DNA of 14,293 nucleotides from Irpex lacteus. Lineage: Eukaryota; Basidiomycota; Agaricomycetes; Polyporales; Irpicaceae. The notes beneath the pieces are model-generated. The model did not search any database and was not told the DNA's origin. It saw nothing but the letters and a program-made list of their open reading frames with translations. Each line of letters starts with the position of its first letter. Within the stretch, counting starts at the first letter, position 1. Shown here piece after piece: positions 7,421 through 14,293 of this stretch. A program made the position numbers and the translations under genes. Where the stretch lies: the NCBI GenBank assembly GCA_001986395.2, contig MQVO02000216.1, positions 1-14,293 of the forward strand. Reading direction: 5' to 3'.

Positions 7421-7737
7421 ATGGTAGTAGGATTTACTATTGCTGAAGGATCCTTCCATATTAAGTCCAACGGTGATTTCTGTTTTAGTCTGAAGCAACG
7501 TCCACATCTAGTACTGTTTGAAGCACTGCGGCTACTATTTAACACTCGTGTAAAGATTCACACATCAGATGGTTATAATACTTTGGTTATGACTTCACTA
7601 CGGGATCTGACAACAGTGGTTACTTTCTTCTATTCTCCGGGCTTCACCCTCTGACAGGACTGAAGCTTCACAGCTACATGCGGTGGATCGAACAAATGAA
7701 GGTAATTATTAATAAAAAGAATAGGGGAGGTACTTAA
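7421..7737 (+). pseudogene. LAGLIDADG homing endonuclease fragment, frameshifted
   Basis: VVGFTIAEGSFHIKSNGDFC is a LAGLIDADG motif with the following strand, in the form typical of the second half of double-motif fungal intron endonucleases. The sequence LRLLFNTRVKI and LRDLTTVVTFF continues the fold. A one-base change in the CACCCTCTG stretch (about 7645-7652) ends the first frame at 7654. The characteristic end of this domain, HPLTGLKLHSYMRWIEQMK, continues in another frame to TAA 7735. The first LAGLIDADG motif and N-terminal half are absent. The natural role is cleavage at an intron-homing site, but this copy is too truncated to be active. No intron core surrounds it. It lies between repeat E copy 2 and its 15-base partial copy, between the two nad4 pieces and on the opposite strand to them. 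Confidence 0.85.
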
Positions 7738-8049
7738 AATAAAATATCAAAAAGAAGAATATCTAGCACTACAAATATAGCAATTATAAATGCAGGTACA
7801 TTATGATATACATTATTCCAACTAGCTAGTACATAGATAGGCGTTATAAAGGTAGTAAGTATAACTATGTATAGATTAATGGCTCCATATGTAGATGACA
7901 ATAAGGTAACATAATCCTCTACTGCTTTATATTAACTTAAAGAAATATAGAAGGAATACCATATCTGTAGTGATAGAATTAATACTACTGTAGAGATAGT
8001 TAGGGTAATATAATTAGCATAGACCTTCACAACTATAAAGCTTTCCCCC
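7734..8049 (-). pseudogene. nad4: nad4 fragment (N-terminal half), NADH dehydrogenase subunit 4
   Basis: Minus-strand translation gives YGAINLYIVILTTFITPIYV, then LASWNN and FVVLDILLFDIL. This corresponds to the conserved NAD4 stretch with L-T-T-F-x-x-P and (A/S)-S-W-N, followed by the VLDLLLFYI helix. Membrane-like hydrophobic sequence precedes it (VYANYITLTISTVVLILSLQ). One in-frame TAA interrupts it (about 7931-7936 on the plus strand). The frame then ends in sequence matching the first 15 bases of direct repeat E at 7731-7745. It is the upstream partner of the fragment at 6547-6766. The two cannot form a complete protein. Confidence 0.75.
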
Positions 8050-8052
8050 CTT

Positions 8053-8084
8053 CAATCAATACTTTTTTAATTTAGGGGGGAGTG
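8053..8084 (+). repeat. Direct repeat D, copy 3
   Basis: Exact 32-base match to 5820-5851, including the GGGGGG block. It marks the right-hand border of the patchwork region, just before the small ORF and rnl. Confidence 0.8.
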
Positions 8085-8090
8085 GTTACT

Positions 8091-8306
8091 ATGGATACCA
8101 AATCTGGAAGAAATTTGTGTACATACAGAATCAATAAACAATCTGCCTCTCGGCTCCTGGTACTCTTTGAAGTCCCACACTTCGTCGGGGAGCTGTTAAA
8201 TTTAAGCCGAATTTTAATAGATAACCCAAATAAAAATAAATTAATAAAACAAAAAACTTTTTTTAATAATAAAAGAATCGATGACAATATAGTTAACATC
8301 AAATAG
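8091..8306 (+). CDS. Small ORF of unknown function before rnl
   Basis: ATG at 8091 (or GTG at 8082, inside repeat D) opens a frame of about 70 codons that ends just where rnl is expected to begin. The first 45 residues (MDTKSGRNLCTYRINKQSAS, then RLLVLFEVPHFVGELLNLSR) use GC-richer codons such as CGG, CTC and TCG, unlike the surroundings. The last part is Lys-rich and Asn-rich and AT-driven. I do not recognise a family. It may be the end of a broken gene whose upstream part was replaced by repeat D. The overlapping minus-strand frame at 8072-8302 is taken as a shadow. Confidence 0.35.
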   Translation: MDTKSGRNLCTYRINKQSASRLLVLFEVPHFVGELLNLSRILIDNPNKNKLIKQKTFFNNKRIDDNIVNIK

Positions 8307-8620
8307 TATTTTAAAGGAGTTATTTAAGGATAACTAGCAAATTTATAAAAAAGGAGGTATAAAACCAAAAGCCACTGTCCAATATCCTCTATCCTCTATC
8401 ATCTTTAGGGGGGAGAGGGGCTGGACGGAATAAATAAAGTGGCGATCCTAAGGGAAACCTTTATATTTAAACTTCCTGAAGTAAACCATTTCAGTAAGGA
8501 AAGGAAAGGAAATCAACCGAGACTCCGAGAGTAATGGTGAGTGAAATCGGATTAGCCTAAAAGATAATTTTTTACAATTAAAGTAATAATAAAAATATTT
8601 TATAGTATTTATCTTATGTA

Positions 8621-8653
8621 CCTTTTTATTTATTTAATAATAAAAAAAAAAGG
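8621..8653. repeat. A/T-tract hairpin, family B, inside rnl
   Basis: CCTTTTTATTTATTTAATAA followed by an A run and GG is the inverted form of 2866-2893, with a longer A tract. It lies in a variable region near the 5' end of rnl. Confidence 0.6.
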
Positions 8654-9040
8654 GAAGAAATATTAAATAAATAAGTATGAATAAAGTAACCAAAGAAGGT
8701 GAAAGTCCTGTGTAATTAAAAAAATTATCGAATATTAAATTAATATTCTAATAAAAATATAAAGTACGATGAGAGTTAACTTGTCGGAATATAGGGGAAC
8801 CATCCTCTAAGGCTAAGTATTATAAATTTAGCGATAGTGAAAAGTACTGTGAAGGAAAAGTTGAAAAAGTAATGTTATAGACATTGTGAAATAGTCTTGA
8901 ATTAGTAACTCTATAAGCAGTCGAAGTTTTTTAAAAATGACGGCGTACCTTTTGCATAATGGGTCAGCAAGTTAATGGGAGTAGCAAGGTTAAAAGCCCT
9001 AGCGAAAGCGACTGGACATAAAATTTAAATTAGTAAAACC

Positions 9041-9089
9041 CCCCAAAAAAACTAGTTAGAATTATTTATAATTACTAGTGTTTTTGGGG
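9041..9089. repeat. Complete hairpin element, family A, inside rnl
   Basis: CCCCAAAAAAACTAGTTAGA begins the element and CTAGTGTTTTTGGGG ends it. Most of its interior is identical to the inner element at 2502-2548. It lies between conserved rnl segments (GAAAGCGACTGGACATAAAA upstream, GTTGGATAAGTTACTTCTAT downstream), so it is expected to be transcribed as an extra rRNA helix. Confidence 0.8.
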
Positions 9090-9971
9090 TATTAACTAAA
9101 TTAGTGTTGGATAAGTTACTTCTATTAGACCCGAAGCTAGGTGATCTTCCCTAGACCAGATTTTAATCTTAAATGATGAATGGATCGAACGGTGAATGTT
9201 GCATAATTCTCCGATGAGTTTAGGGAAGCGGTGAAATGCCAATCTGACCTAGTGATAGCTGGTTTTCTCTACGAAACATATGTAGGTATGACATCTATAC
9301 AAAATTTATGAAGGTACAGCACTCAATTCCAAATAAATTATAATTTTTAATTATAATCAATGTTTAAGTTGCGGGGACGTAAAAATCTTACCAATGGAAG
9401 AGAATCTCGGAATTACATAAATTGATGATAGATATTCAGACTACTCATGCTAAGGTGGGTAGTCAAGACGGAAACAGCCGAGAACACGAATCAAGGTCCC
9501 AAATGATTATTAAGTGAAATTAAGGTAGTAGCAAAATTGAACGCAACTGTAAAGTGAGCCTGGTAGTCGCTATCTTTTAATGACCGTTTGTAACAACGTA
9601 TCAGTCTTCAGAATGTCGCACCGAAAATTTAACGGGTCTTAAATAATCAACCGATATCGTGTTGCTTTAGAATAGTCAAATAATTCTATTCTAAATCTAG
9701 GTAGTAGAACATTCAGGAAACCTGAAATTAAATAGTGTTTCATTATTTATAGGATACTGAAGAGATAATGCTGACATGAGTAACGTAAAAAGAAGTTATA
9801 ATACTTCTCGCCGAATACGAAAGGGTTATAAGGAAAGGTTAAACCTCCTTATGTTAATGCGGCCTCTAAAGGTTCAAAACCAATGTTTTGACTGATGAGT
9901 TTAAAAACCTAAAGTTCTTTTTGAACCGGGAAAATAAAGTTTTTTTTTAAATTAAATAGTAATCTTTACTG

Positions 9972-10004
9972 CCCCTGCCTTAAGCCACTGGCTTTGGGCA
10001 AGGG
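9972..10004. repeat. GC-cluster hairpin inside rnl
   Basis: CCCTGCCTTAAGCC pairs with GGCTTTGGGCAAGGG around a short turn. It is a GC-rich block in an AT-rich variable region just before the conserved CTACCGTACCCTAAACCGAC segment. Confidence 0.65.
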
Positions 10005-10154
10005 AACAATTATTATTTTATTTTTAATTTTAATCTACCGTACCCTAAACCGACACAGGTTCGTAGGTAGAGGTATACCAAGGCGTAGAGCTAAAAGTTG
10101 TTAAGGAACTCGCAAGTTCTCCTCTAAAGTTAGACGATAAGAGGAACCTATTAC

Positions 10155-10179
10155 CCTTTTTTTTTAATTCTTAAAAAGG
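10155..10179. repeat. A/T-tract hairpin, family B, inside rnl
   Basis: CCTTTTTTTTT and AAAAAGG enclose a short loop in a variable region of rnl. Confidence 0.5.
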
Positions 10180-11493
10180 ATATAGGTGGCACAAAATCGA
10201 GGCCCGACTGTTTACTAAAAACACAATTCAGAGCAATGATTAATATCATAGTATTCTGGATGAAACTTGCCCAATGCCAAATAAATAAGAGAGGTGATAG
10301 GATAACTATTACTAATCAAATCAATGGTTAATAGCGGTCTTAACTATGAGGATCCTAAGGTAGCAAAATAAATTGGCCATTAAATGTGGTCCGGTATCAA
10401 TAGTTTAACGATGGTCTCACTGTCTCTACAACTTGCTCAGTGAAATTGAATTACCCGTGCAGATGCGGGTTACCTCCAGGTGGACGGGAAGACCCTATGC
10501 AGCTTTACTGTAGTTAGTCATCATGTTAATCAAACCTTAGTATGAAGTGATTAGGGATGTCGATAGACGAAAGGTGAGATACCTTAAGACTTTGGTTTCA
10601 GATTAAATTTACCTCTTATTTAATAGATAGAGAGATAGTTGACTAATGGGCAGTTTGACTGGGGCGGTCGCTTTTGAAAGAGTATCAAAATGCATCCATA
10701 GTTTTAATTAAAAAAAATATAAGACGCTTATATACAGACATATAAAATCAATTTGTTATTAAAATTGATGATTATTTATTATTTATATTAAAAATTTTTA
10801 AGGTATAGCTAGATTTTTGAAAGGAGATCAATCAACCAGTGATAAAGGTTGTAATGGCGTAATGGCTAGAGCATGCTTAACTGATAGACTTAGAAGTCGG
10901 ACAGATACGTAAGTAGGGCATAGTGACCCCTCGCTATATTATGGAATAGACGGGGATCAATCGATAAAAGTTACGCTAGGGATAACAGGCTGATAGCTGG
11001 TGAGAGTACACATTGTCCCAGCTGTTTGGCACCTCGATGTCGACTCAACCTATCCTCCGGGGGCAAAAGCTCGGAAGGGTTCGGCTGTTCGCCGATTAAA
11101 AGGTTACGCGAGTTGGGTTTAATACGACGTGAGTCAGTATGGTCCCTATCTTCTGGAGGGATAAATAGTAAAAAGGGAGAGACCTTCTAGTACGAAAGGA
11201 TCAATAGGCTGTGTTTCTATAGTGTACCAATTGTTGAAATAATTGCATAAAAAATTAAAAATGCATAGTTGGGTAGCCACAAACATATTAGATAAGTGCT
11301 GAAGGAATAAATGCACGAAACTATCCCCTAGATACTATCATTAAAATATCTTTAGTATATTTTAATTTTTTAAGAAATAGAACATTTCTTGATAGGATGT
11401 AAATGTAAGTACTGTAAAGTATTAAGTTTAACATTACTAATTTATTAAATAGACTATATGCTCAATTATTGTCAATAAAAAATCTTTCAGCCC

Positions 11494-11516
11494 AGCCACT
11501 TTCTGGTAGAGTGGCT
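11494..11516. terminator. GC hairpin just downstream of rnl
   Basis: AGCCACT and AGTGGCT form a perfect 7-bp stem around a 9-base loop, followed by TATT and a T-rich stretch, about 35 bases past the estimated rRNA end. It also belongs to the CCACT/AGTGG cluster group. A role in 3' end formation is inference from position. Confidence 0.4.
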
Positions 11517-11717
11517 TATTCTTTTGTTTTATAAAAAAAAGGGAGTTAGTAATAAATTTTATTTTAATTTAAAGTTAAGATATTAAAAAGGGAACAGATG
11601 ATTCTTATATAATAGTTTAAACTAAATCATAAATTAAATCTTAATATTCATATTTTCAATATAATTGTAATCCTATTGCTTTATTGTCATTGCTGGATCT
11701 ATAGTTTAATCATCCAC

Positions 11718-11830
11718 CCAAAAAAACTAATTATTTCTAATTCCATTCCAAAAAACTAGGCTCTAATTAAAATTTAATTTAATTAAATTTTAATAATCGC
11801 GGATGAAAGAATTATAACTAGTTTTTTGGG
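11718..11830. repeat. Composite hairpin element with two left arms
   Basis: One left arm starts at 11718 (CCCAAAAAAACTAATTA) and another at 11748 (CCAAAAAACTAGGCTCT). A single right arm (CTAGTTTTTTGGGG) ends at about 11830. The 42 bases at 11756-11797 are the exact inverse of 1011-1052. The extra left arm suggests insertion into, or recombination with, another element. Confidence 0.75.
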
Positions 11831-12045
11831 GAAGAATACATAAAATTAAATAAAATATTATAAATAAAAATAATTAAATAAATATATTTTAATTTAAGTT
11901 ATATCTAAATAAAAAAAGTATTTAATTATATAAGAGAGTATAAATTTTACTAAAATAATTTATTAAAAAAAATAAAGATATAAAAACATAAAATAAATTA
12001 TTAATATATACAATCTCTCTTCTTACTAACTATAATTCTCTCTAC

Positions 12046-12071
12046 CCTTTTTTTTAATTAAATAAAAAAGG
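12046..12071. repeat. A/T-tract hairpin, family B
   Basis: CCTTTTTTTTTAATTAAATA followed by AAAAAGG forms a simple stem-loop. Confidence 0.5.
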
Positions 12072-12138
12072 AGAAAACTATAATAATTTATTAAAAATAG
12101 AAGAAAACTAGGTAATTTAGATTCTAGTTTTAAAATAA

Positions 12139-12186
12139 CCCCACAAAAACTAGTTAGAATTAATTATAATTCCTAGTTTTTTGGGG
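12139..12186. repeat. Complete hairpin element, family A
   Basis: CCCCACAAAAACTAGTTAGA begins it and TTCCTAGTTTTTTGGGGG ends it, with an AATTAATTATAATT core. This is close to the family consensus, with one changed arm base. Confidence 0.8.
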
Positions 12187-12512
12187 GATCTGTGAAGATT
12201 ATTATTATATATTGGATATTAAGATTAAAAAAGGTTTATTAATATCTATTAACGATAGTAAAATAGCTATAAATGATAGTAAAATATAAGAGAGTATAAC
12301 TTAAACCAAGTCTCTCATTTTCATTATATTTTGAAGTAAGGAAAGAGTAATAAGATTTCAGCAAGTAATAAGATATATCCAAGTTTAAGATCTATGAAAG
12401 TTTAATAGGAGACTAGTAAGACTTAAAGGTGTGGGTGGAAAGGGATAGTTCCATCGATAAAGAGGAAGGCATGTGTAATAAACAAGGAATGAATATTATA
12501 AATCCAAACAAT

Positions 12513-12570
12513 CCACCAAAAAACTAGTTATAATTAATTCTACCGCGATAGCGACCCTAGTTTTTTGGGG
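12513..12570. repeat. Hairpin element, family A, with GC-rich loop insert
   Basis: The arms CCAAAAAACTAGTTA and CCTAGTTTTTTGGGG flank an AATTAATT core, plus the insert TCTACCGCGATAGCGACC. The insert is found inverted, with a 6-base gap, in the outer element at 2471-2562. Confidence 0.8.
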
Positions 12571-12696
12571 TATGATAATAAAACTGTTCAACAAAAAGAC
12601 ATTAATTGATCGAAACGCAGTTTAGGGAAGGATGCTCTAACTCATAGAAAGAAAAGAGTAGGGGTGGAATCTTAATAATAAGATAGTGTCCATACA

Positions 12697-12768
12697 TGCG
12701 GTATAGTGTAAAGGTTGGCACAATAGCCTCATGAGCTGTTAGAGCAGGTTCAATTCCTGATGCCGCAA
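12697..12768 (+). tRNA. trnM(cat): tRNA-Met (CAT)
   Basis: Acceptor TGCGGTA pairs with TGCCGCA with one T-G pair, leaving discriminator A. The anticodon arm is ATAGC-CTCATGA-GCTGT, giving CAT. The T arm is AGCAG-GTTCAAT-TCCTG or a one-base shifted equivalent. Initiator versus elongator identity cannot be settled, and a CAT anticodon could also mark a lysidine-modified tRNA-Ile. It heads a three-tRNA cluster on the plus strand. Confidence 0.9.
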
Positions 12769-12788
12769 TAGAAATAAAATAAAGACCG

Positions 12789-12859
12789 GGTCTTTTTGTA
12801 TAAAGGCAGTACAGCTACCCTTCACGTAGCAAGTATCAGTTCGATTCTGATAAAGACTA
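12789..12859 (+). tRNA. trnE(ttc): tRNA-Glu (TTC)
   Basis: Acceptor GGTCTTT pairs with AAAGACT (the first pair is G-T), leaving discriminator A. The D stem is GTA/TAC, the anticodon arm is GCTAC-CCTTCAC-GTAGC giving TTC, and the T arm is ATCAG-TTCGATT-CTGAT. All four arms fold cleanly. Confidence 0.92.
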
Positions 12860-12937
12860 TATTCTTAATTTCTTTATGCCTTTTTATTTTTTATAATGGG
12901 GGGTGTTGGTATTTGTTTAAAAAGGGAAAGGAGTAAA

Positions 12938-13011
12938 TGAGTTGTAGTTTAATTTGGCAGAACGTCATTTTTTGGTAGTGAATAATATCAGTTCGAATCT
13001 GGTCAACTCAG
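12938..13011 (+). tRNA. trnQ(ttg): tRNA-Gln (TTG)
   Basis: Acceptor TGAGTTG pairs fully with CAACTCA, leaving discriminator G. The anticodon arm is TCATT-TTTTGGT-AGTGA, giving TTG. The T arm is ATCAG-TTCGAAT-CTGGT. The D arm holds GGCAGAAC, similar to other mitochondrial tRNA-Gln. Confidence 0.9.
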
Positions 13012-13136
13012 TAAAAAAATTTTTTTTTTAAAATTAACTAACAAGGGGTAACTTCAGGCTACTAATTTTAATAGTTTTATCGTAAGATGAGTTGGGGTAT
13101 TTACAAGAAGTTTTTAATTTATCTAAAATATAATAA

Positions 13137-13562
13137 TTAATTAAATGGGTTTATAATATTATCCACAATCTGGTCTAACAAAGCTTCATGTCTGGCTGCG
13201 AACAACAATCTATATCTTCTATCATGAGCATTTAAAGCCTACATAGGATTTGCCGGATTATGGACCATATCCCATCTAGTTGGAGTAGGTTCACTTACCA
13301 CTCTAGGATGAGTTATTTACCATCTTCTTTGTCTAGGTGTATTTAACACCGAATCATCTAGGCCTTGAATAGTATCTTGACTACTAGTTCTACTTATAGA
13401 ACCTAATCTAAGGAGGAACCACAACCTTATTTTAAATGTAAAAATAAAATAAGACAAATCAAGCTGAGATTTCAATATATATAAAGTGAGAAAGCTTTGC
13501 TTAGCCTCTGATTTGGATCGTACCTTTAGATTATCATCTAAACCCAGCTTCCAGCTTTCCAA
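13137..13562 (-). pseudogene. Minus-strand gene with two in-frame stops, unknown family
   Basis: One continuous minus-strand frame covers about 140 codons. It begins near TTG 13562 (ESWKLGLDDNLKVRSKSEAK, and open a little further upstream) and reaches TAA at 13317-13319. It continues in the same frame as ITHPRVVSEPTPTRWDMVHN up to TAG at 13239-13241, then HDRRYRLLFAARHEALLDQI to a final TAA at 13137-13139. The sequence after each stop is as protein-like as before it, with charged and aromatic residues unlike random AT-rich DNA. The family is not recognised. Either two point mutations broke the gene or the stops are read through. The tRNA cluster on the other strand ends about 125 bases away, so the two units converge. 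Confidence 0.45.
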
Positions 13563-13803
13563 AGAACCTGCAAAAGTGGTCCCTTTAGTCGATTTCTAAA
13601 TGATGTGTAGTTTGTTGAAAGAATATATACAATGAAAACAGATAGGTTTAACGGCTCTGTGTCGGTTTAACTATTCCCCGTACGGGTGCCTTTTAAGGGA
13701 AATTTCTTCAGTCACTTTAAGTATTTAAGTATCAATAAGTCTTAATATCAAACTTAAAAATTCTCGAAGGAAAGGTAAGTAAACTGTAAAAATTCTTAAG
13801 AAA
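13563..13803. other. Intergenic region with a GC palindrome
   Basis: No gene is called. CCCGTACGGG at 13677-13686 is a perfect 10-base palindrome. Just upstream, GGTTTAAC occurs twice (about 13645 and 13664). The region separates a minus-strand gene from a plus-strand gene, so it could carry divergent promoters, which is inference. Confidence 0.4.
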
Positions 13804-14293
13804 ATGAAAATTCAATCAATCATGACCTTGTTATCTAACCTATGGGATTTAGTGATCGTAACGTTCACAAGTTTCAGAAGTTATCAGGTAAGGTTTATCC
13901 ATTTACTGGGTAGACTTCTAACCCAATCCCTAACTTCTCTTTTTAGTTACCTTGGTACTAAAGAGGTGATATCTTTGAATAAACAGTCTGAAGAGGAAGT
14001 ACAACCATACAAACCATTACCAAACGTTTCTAAGTTCAAAATCAAATGGCTATCTAATTATCATCCAATTTTCTTAGCCAAAAGGAATCTTGAAAAGAGA
14101 GAAATCTCCTCAATTCGAAATCGAAATTCACACTAATAAAAACATTAATAGATATATTAATCATCAGTTGAATAGATTAAGAAAACACAGAGAAAATCCT
14201 CAAGTATTCTGGATCATAGCAAAATACCTTTTAAAATAGTTATACATTTCAGGTAGCTTGTTTTCATCATGTGTTTAGAAATTGGCATAGAAC
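13804..14293 (+). pseudogene. Unknown gene in three frames, cut by the window end
   Basis: ATG 13804 opens 110 codons (MKIQSIMTLLSNLWDLVIVT, a hydrophobic start, then VQPYKPLPNVSKFKIKWLSN) to TAA 14134. Coding-like sequence moves to the +1 frame near 14100-14110 (FEIEIHTNKNINRYINHQLN, then RLRKHRENPQVFWIIAKYLL) and stops at TAG 14237. It moves +1 again to read SYTFQVACFHHVFRNWHR to the window edge. Polymerase or ribosomal-protein identity could not be established. The basic and aromatic composition would fit a nucleic-acid-binding protein. The repeated frame changes mean either decay, sequence errors in A runs, or frameshifting. The gene is incomplete at its 3' end because the window stops. 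Confidence 0.5.

Larger units (their letters stand above)
8290..11458 (+). rRNA. rnl: Mitochondrial large-subunit ribosomal RNA
   Basis: Landmarks run in order on the plus strand: GAAATCAACCGAGACTCC near 8509; GATAGCTGGTTTTCTC near 9257; CTACCGTACCCTAAACCGAC near 10034; GGTAGCAAAATAAATTGGCC near 10361; GGACGGGAAGACCCTATGCA near 10483; CTAGGGATAACAGGCTGATA near 10976; GGCTGTTCGCCGATTAAAAG near 11082; the sarcin-ricin loop AGTACGAAAGGA at 11189-11200; and AAGTGCTGAAGGAATAAATG near 11295. Ends are approximate. The 5' end is placed where ATATAGTT (about 8289) could pair with GACTATAT (about 11451). The length of about 3.1 kb is large for a mitochondrial rnl. The excess lies in AT-rich variable regions that carry hairpins (8621-8653, 9041-9089, 9972-10004, 10155-10179). 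The omega site, a common intron position, is uninterrupted, and I see no intron elsewhere. Confidence 0.95.
11459..12696. other. Spacer between rnl and the tRNA cluster, rich in hairpins
   Basis: No gene is supported. It holds the GC hairpin at 11494-11516, three family A elements (11718-11830, 12139-12186, 12513-12570) and one family B element (12046-12071). Positions 11832-12045 are extremely AT-rich. Positions 12187-12510 and 12571-12690 are less AT-rich and purine-heavy (for example GGTGTGGGTGGAAAGGGATA near 12429). They could be a structured RNA, but no RNase P or rRNA landmark was found. Confidence 0.45.

Noticed and set aside
8072..8302. 76-codon minus-strand ORF
   Set aside because: It is opposite the plus-strand small ORF and partly translates repeat D and poly-A/T tracts.
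10974..10996. Possible omega-type group I intron in rnl
   Set aside because: The conserved sequence CTAGGGATAACAGGCTGAT is continuous, so no intron is inserted there.
12339..12480. Possible mitochondrial RNase P RNA (GGAAAG and GAGGAA motifs)
   Set aside because: No pair of segments forms the conserved P4 helix, and the required 3' conserved element is not found.

Overview
The window looks like part of a large, AT-rich mitochondrial genome, most probably from a fungus. The evidence is a bacterial-type but reduced large-subunit rRNA (rnl), five mitochondrial-style tRNAs, a LAGLIDADG homing-endonuclease fragment, nad4 fragments, GC clusters, and many copies of short hairpin elements of the kind that spread in fungal mtDNA. 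I cannot place the lineage more closely. No intact standard respiratory-chain gene is present.

Layout. Positions 1-840 hold structured, GC-richer non-coding sequence that may be intron-derived. Positions 841-1775 are AT-rich spacer. A decayed reading frame follows (1776-2387), then a nested hairpin element, then tRNA-Pro and tRNA-Asn. Positions 3038-4858 hold a long orphan gene in several frames: a tryptophan-rich N-terminus, one membrane segment and a charged low-complexity tail. Positions 4859-5808 are spacer. Positions 5809-8084 are a patchwork of gene debris. It contains a decayed minus-strand frame and two nad4 pieces on the minus strand. Between the nad4 pieces lie a LAGLIDADG fragment and hairpins, and the whole is delimited by 22-35 bp direct repeats.

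The functional core is rnl (about 8290-11458, plus strand). It has no intron at the omega site, but several hairpins sit in its variable regions, one of them a full copy of the mobile-looking hairpin family. An AT-rich spacer rich in hairpins follows, then tRNA-Met, tRNA-Glu and tRNA-Gln. The right end has a minus-strand frame interrupted by two in-frame stops and a plus-strand gene that changes frame repeatedly and runs off the window.

How it fits together. The rRNA and the tRNAs serve mitochondrial translation and all lie on the plus strand. The rest reads as a mosaic of horizontally acquired or plasmid-like genes and broken mitochondrial genes, probably rearranged by recombination at short repeats and by hairpin spread. 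The strongest evidence for mobility is a hairpin copy lying inside another copy (2471-2562), together with a 42-bp composite shared in inverted orientation by 1011-1052 and 11756-11797.
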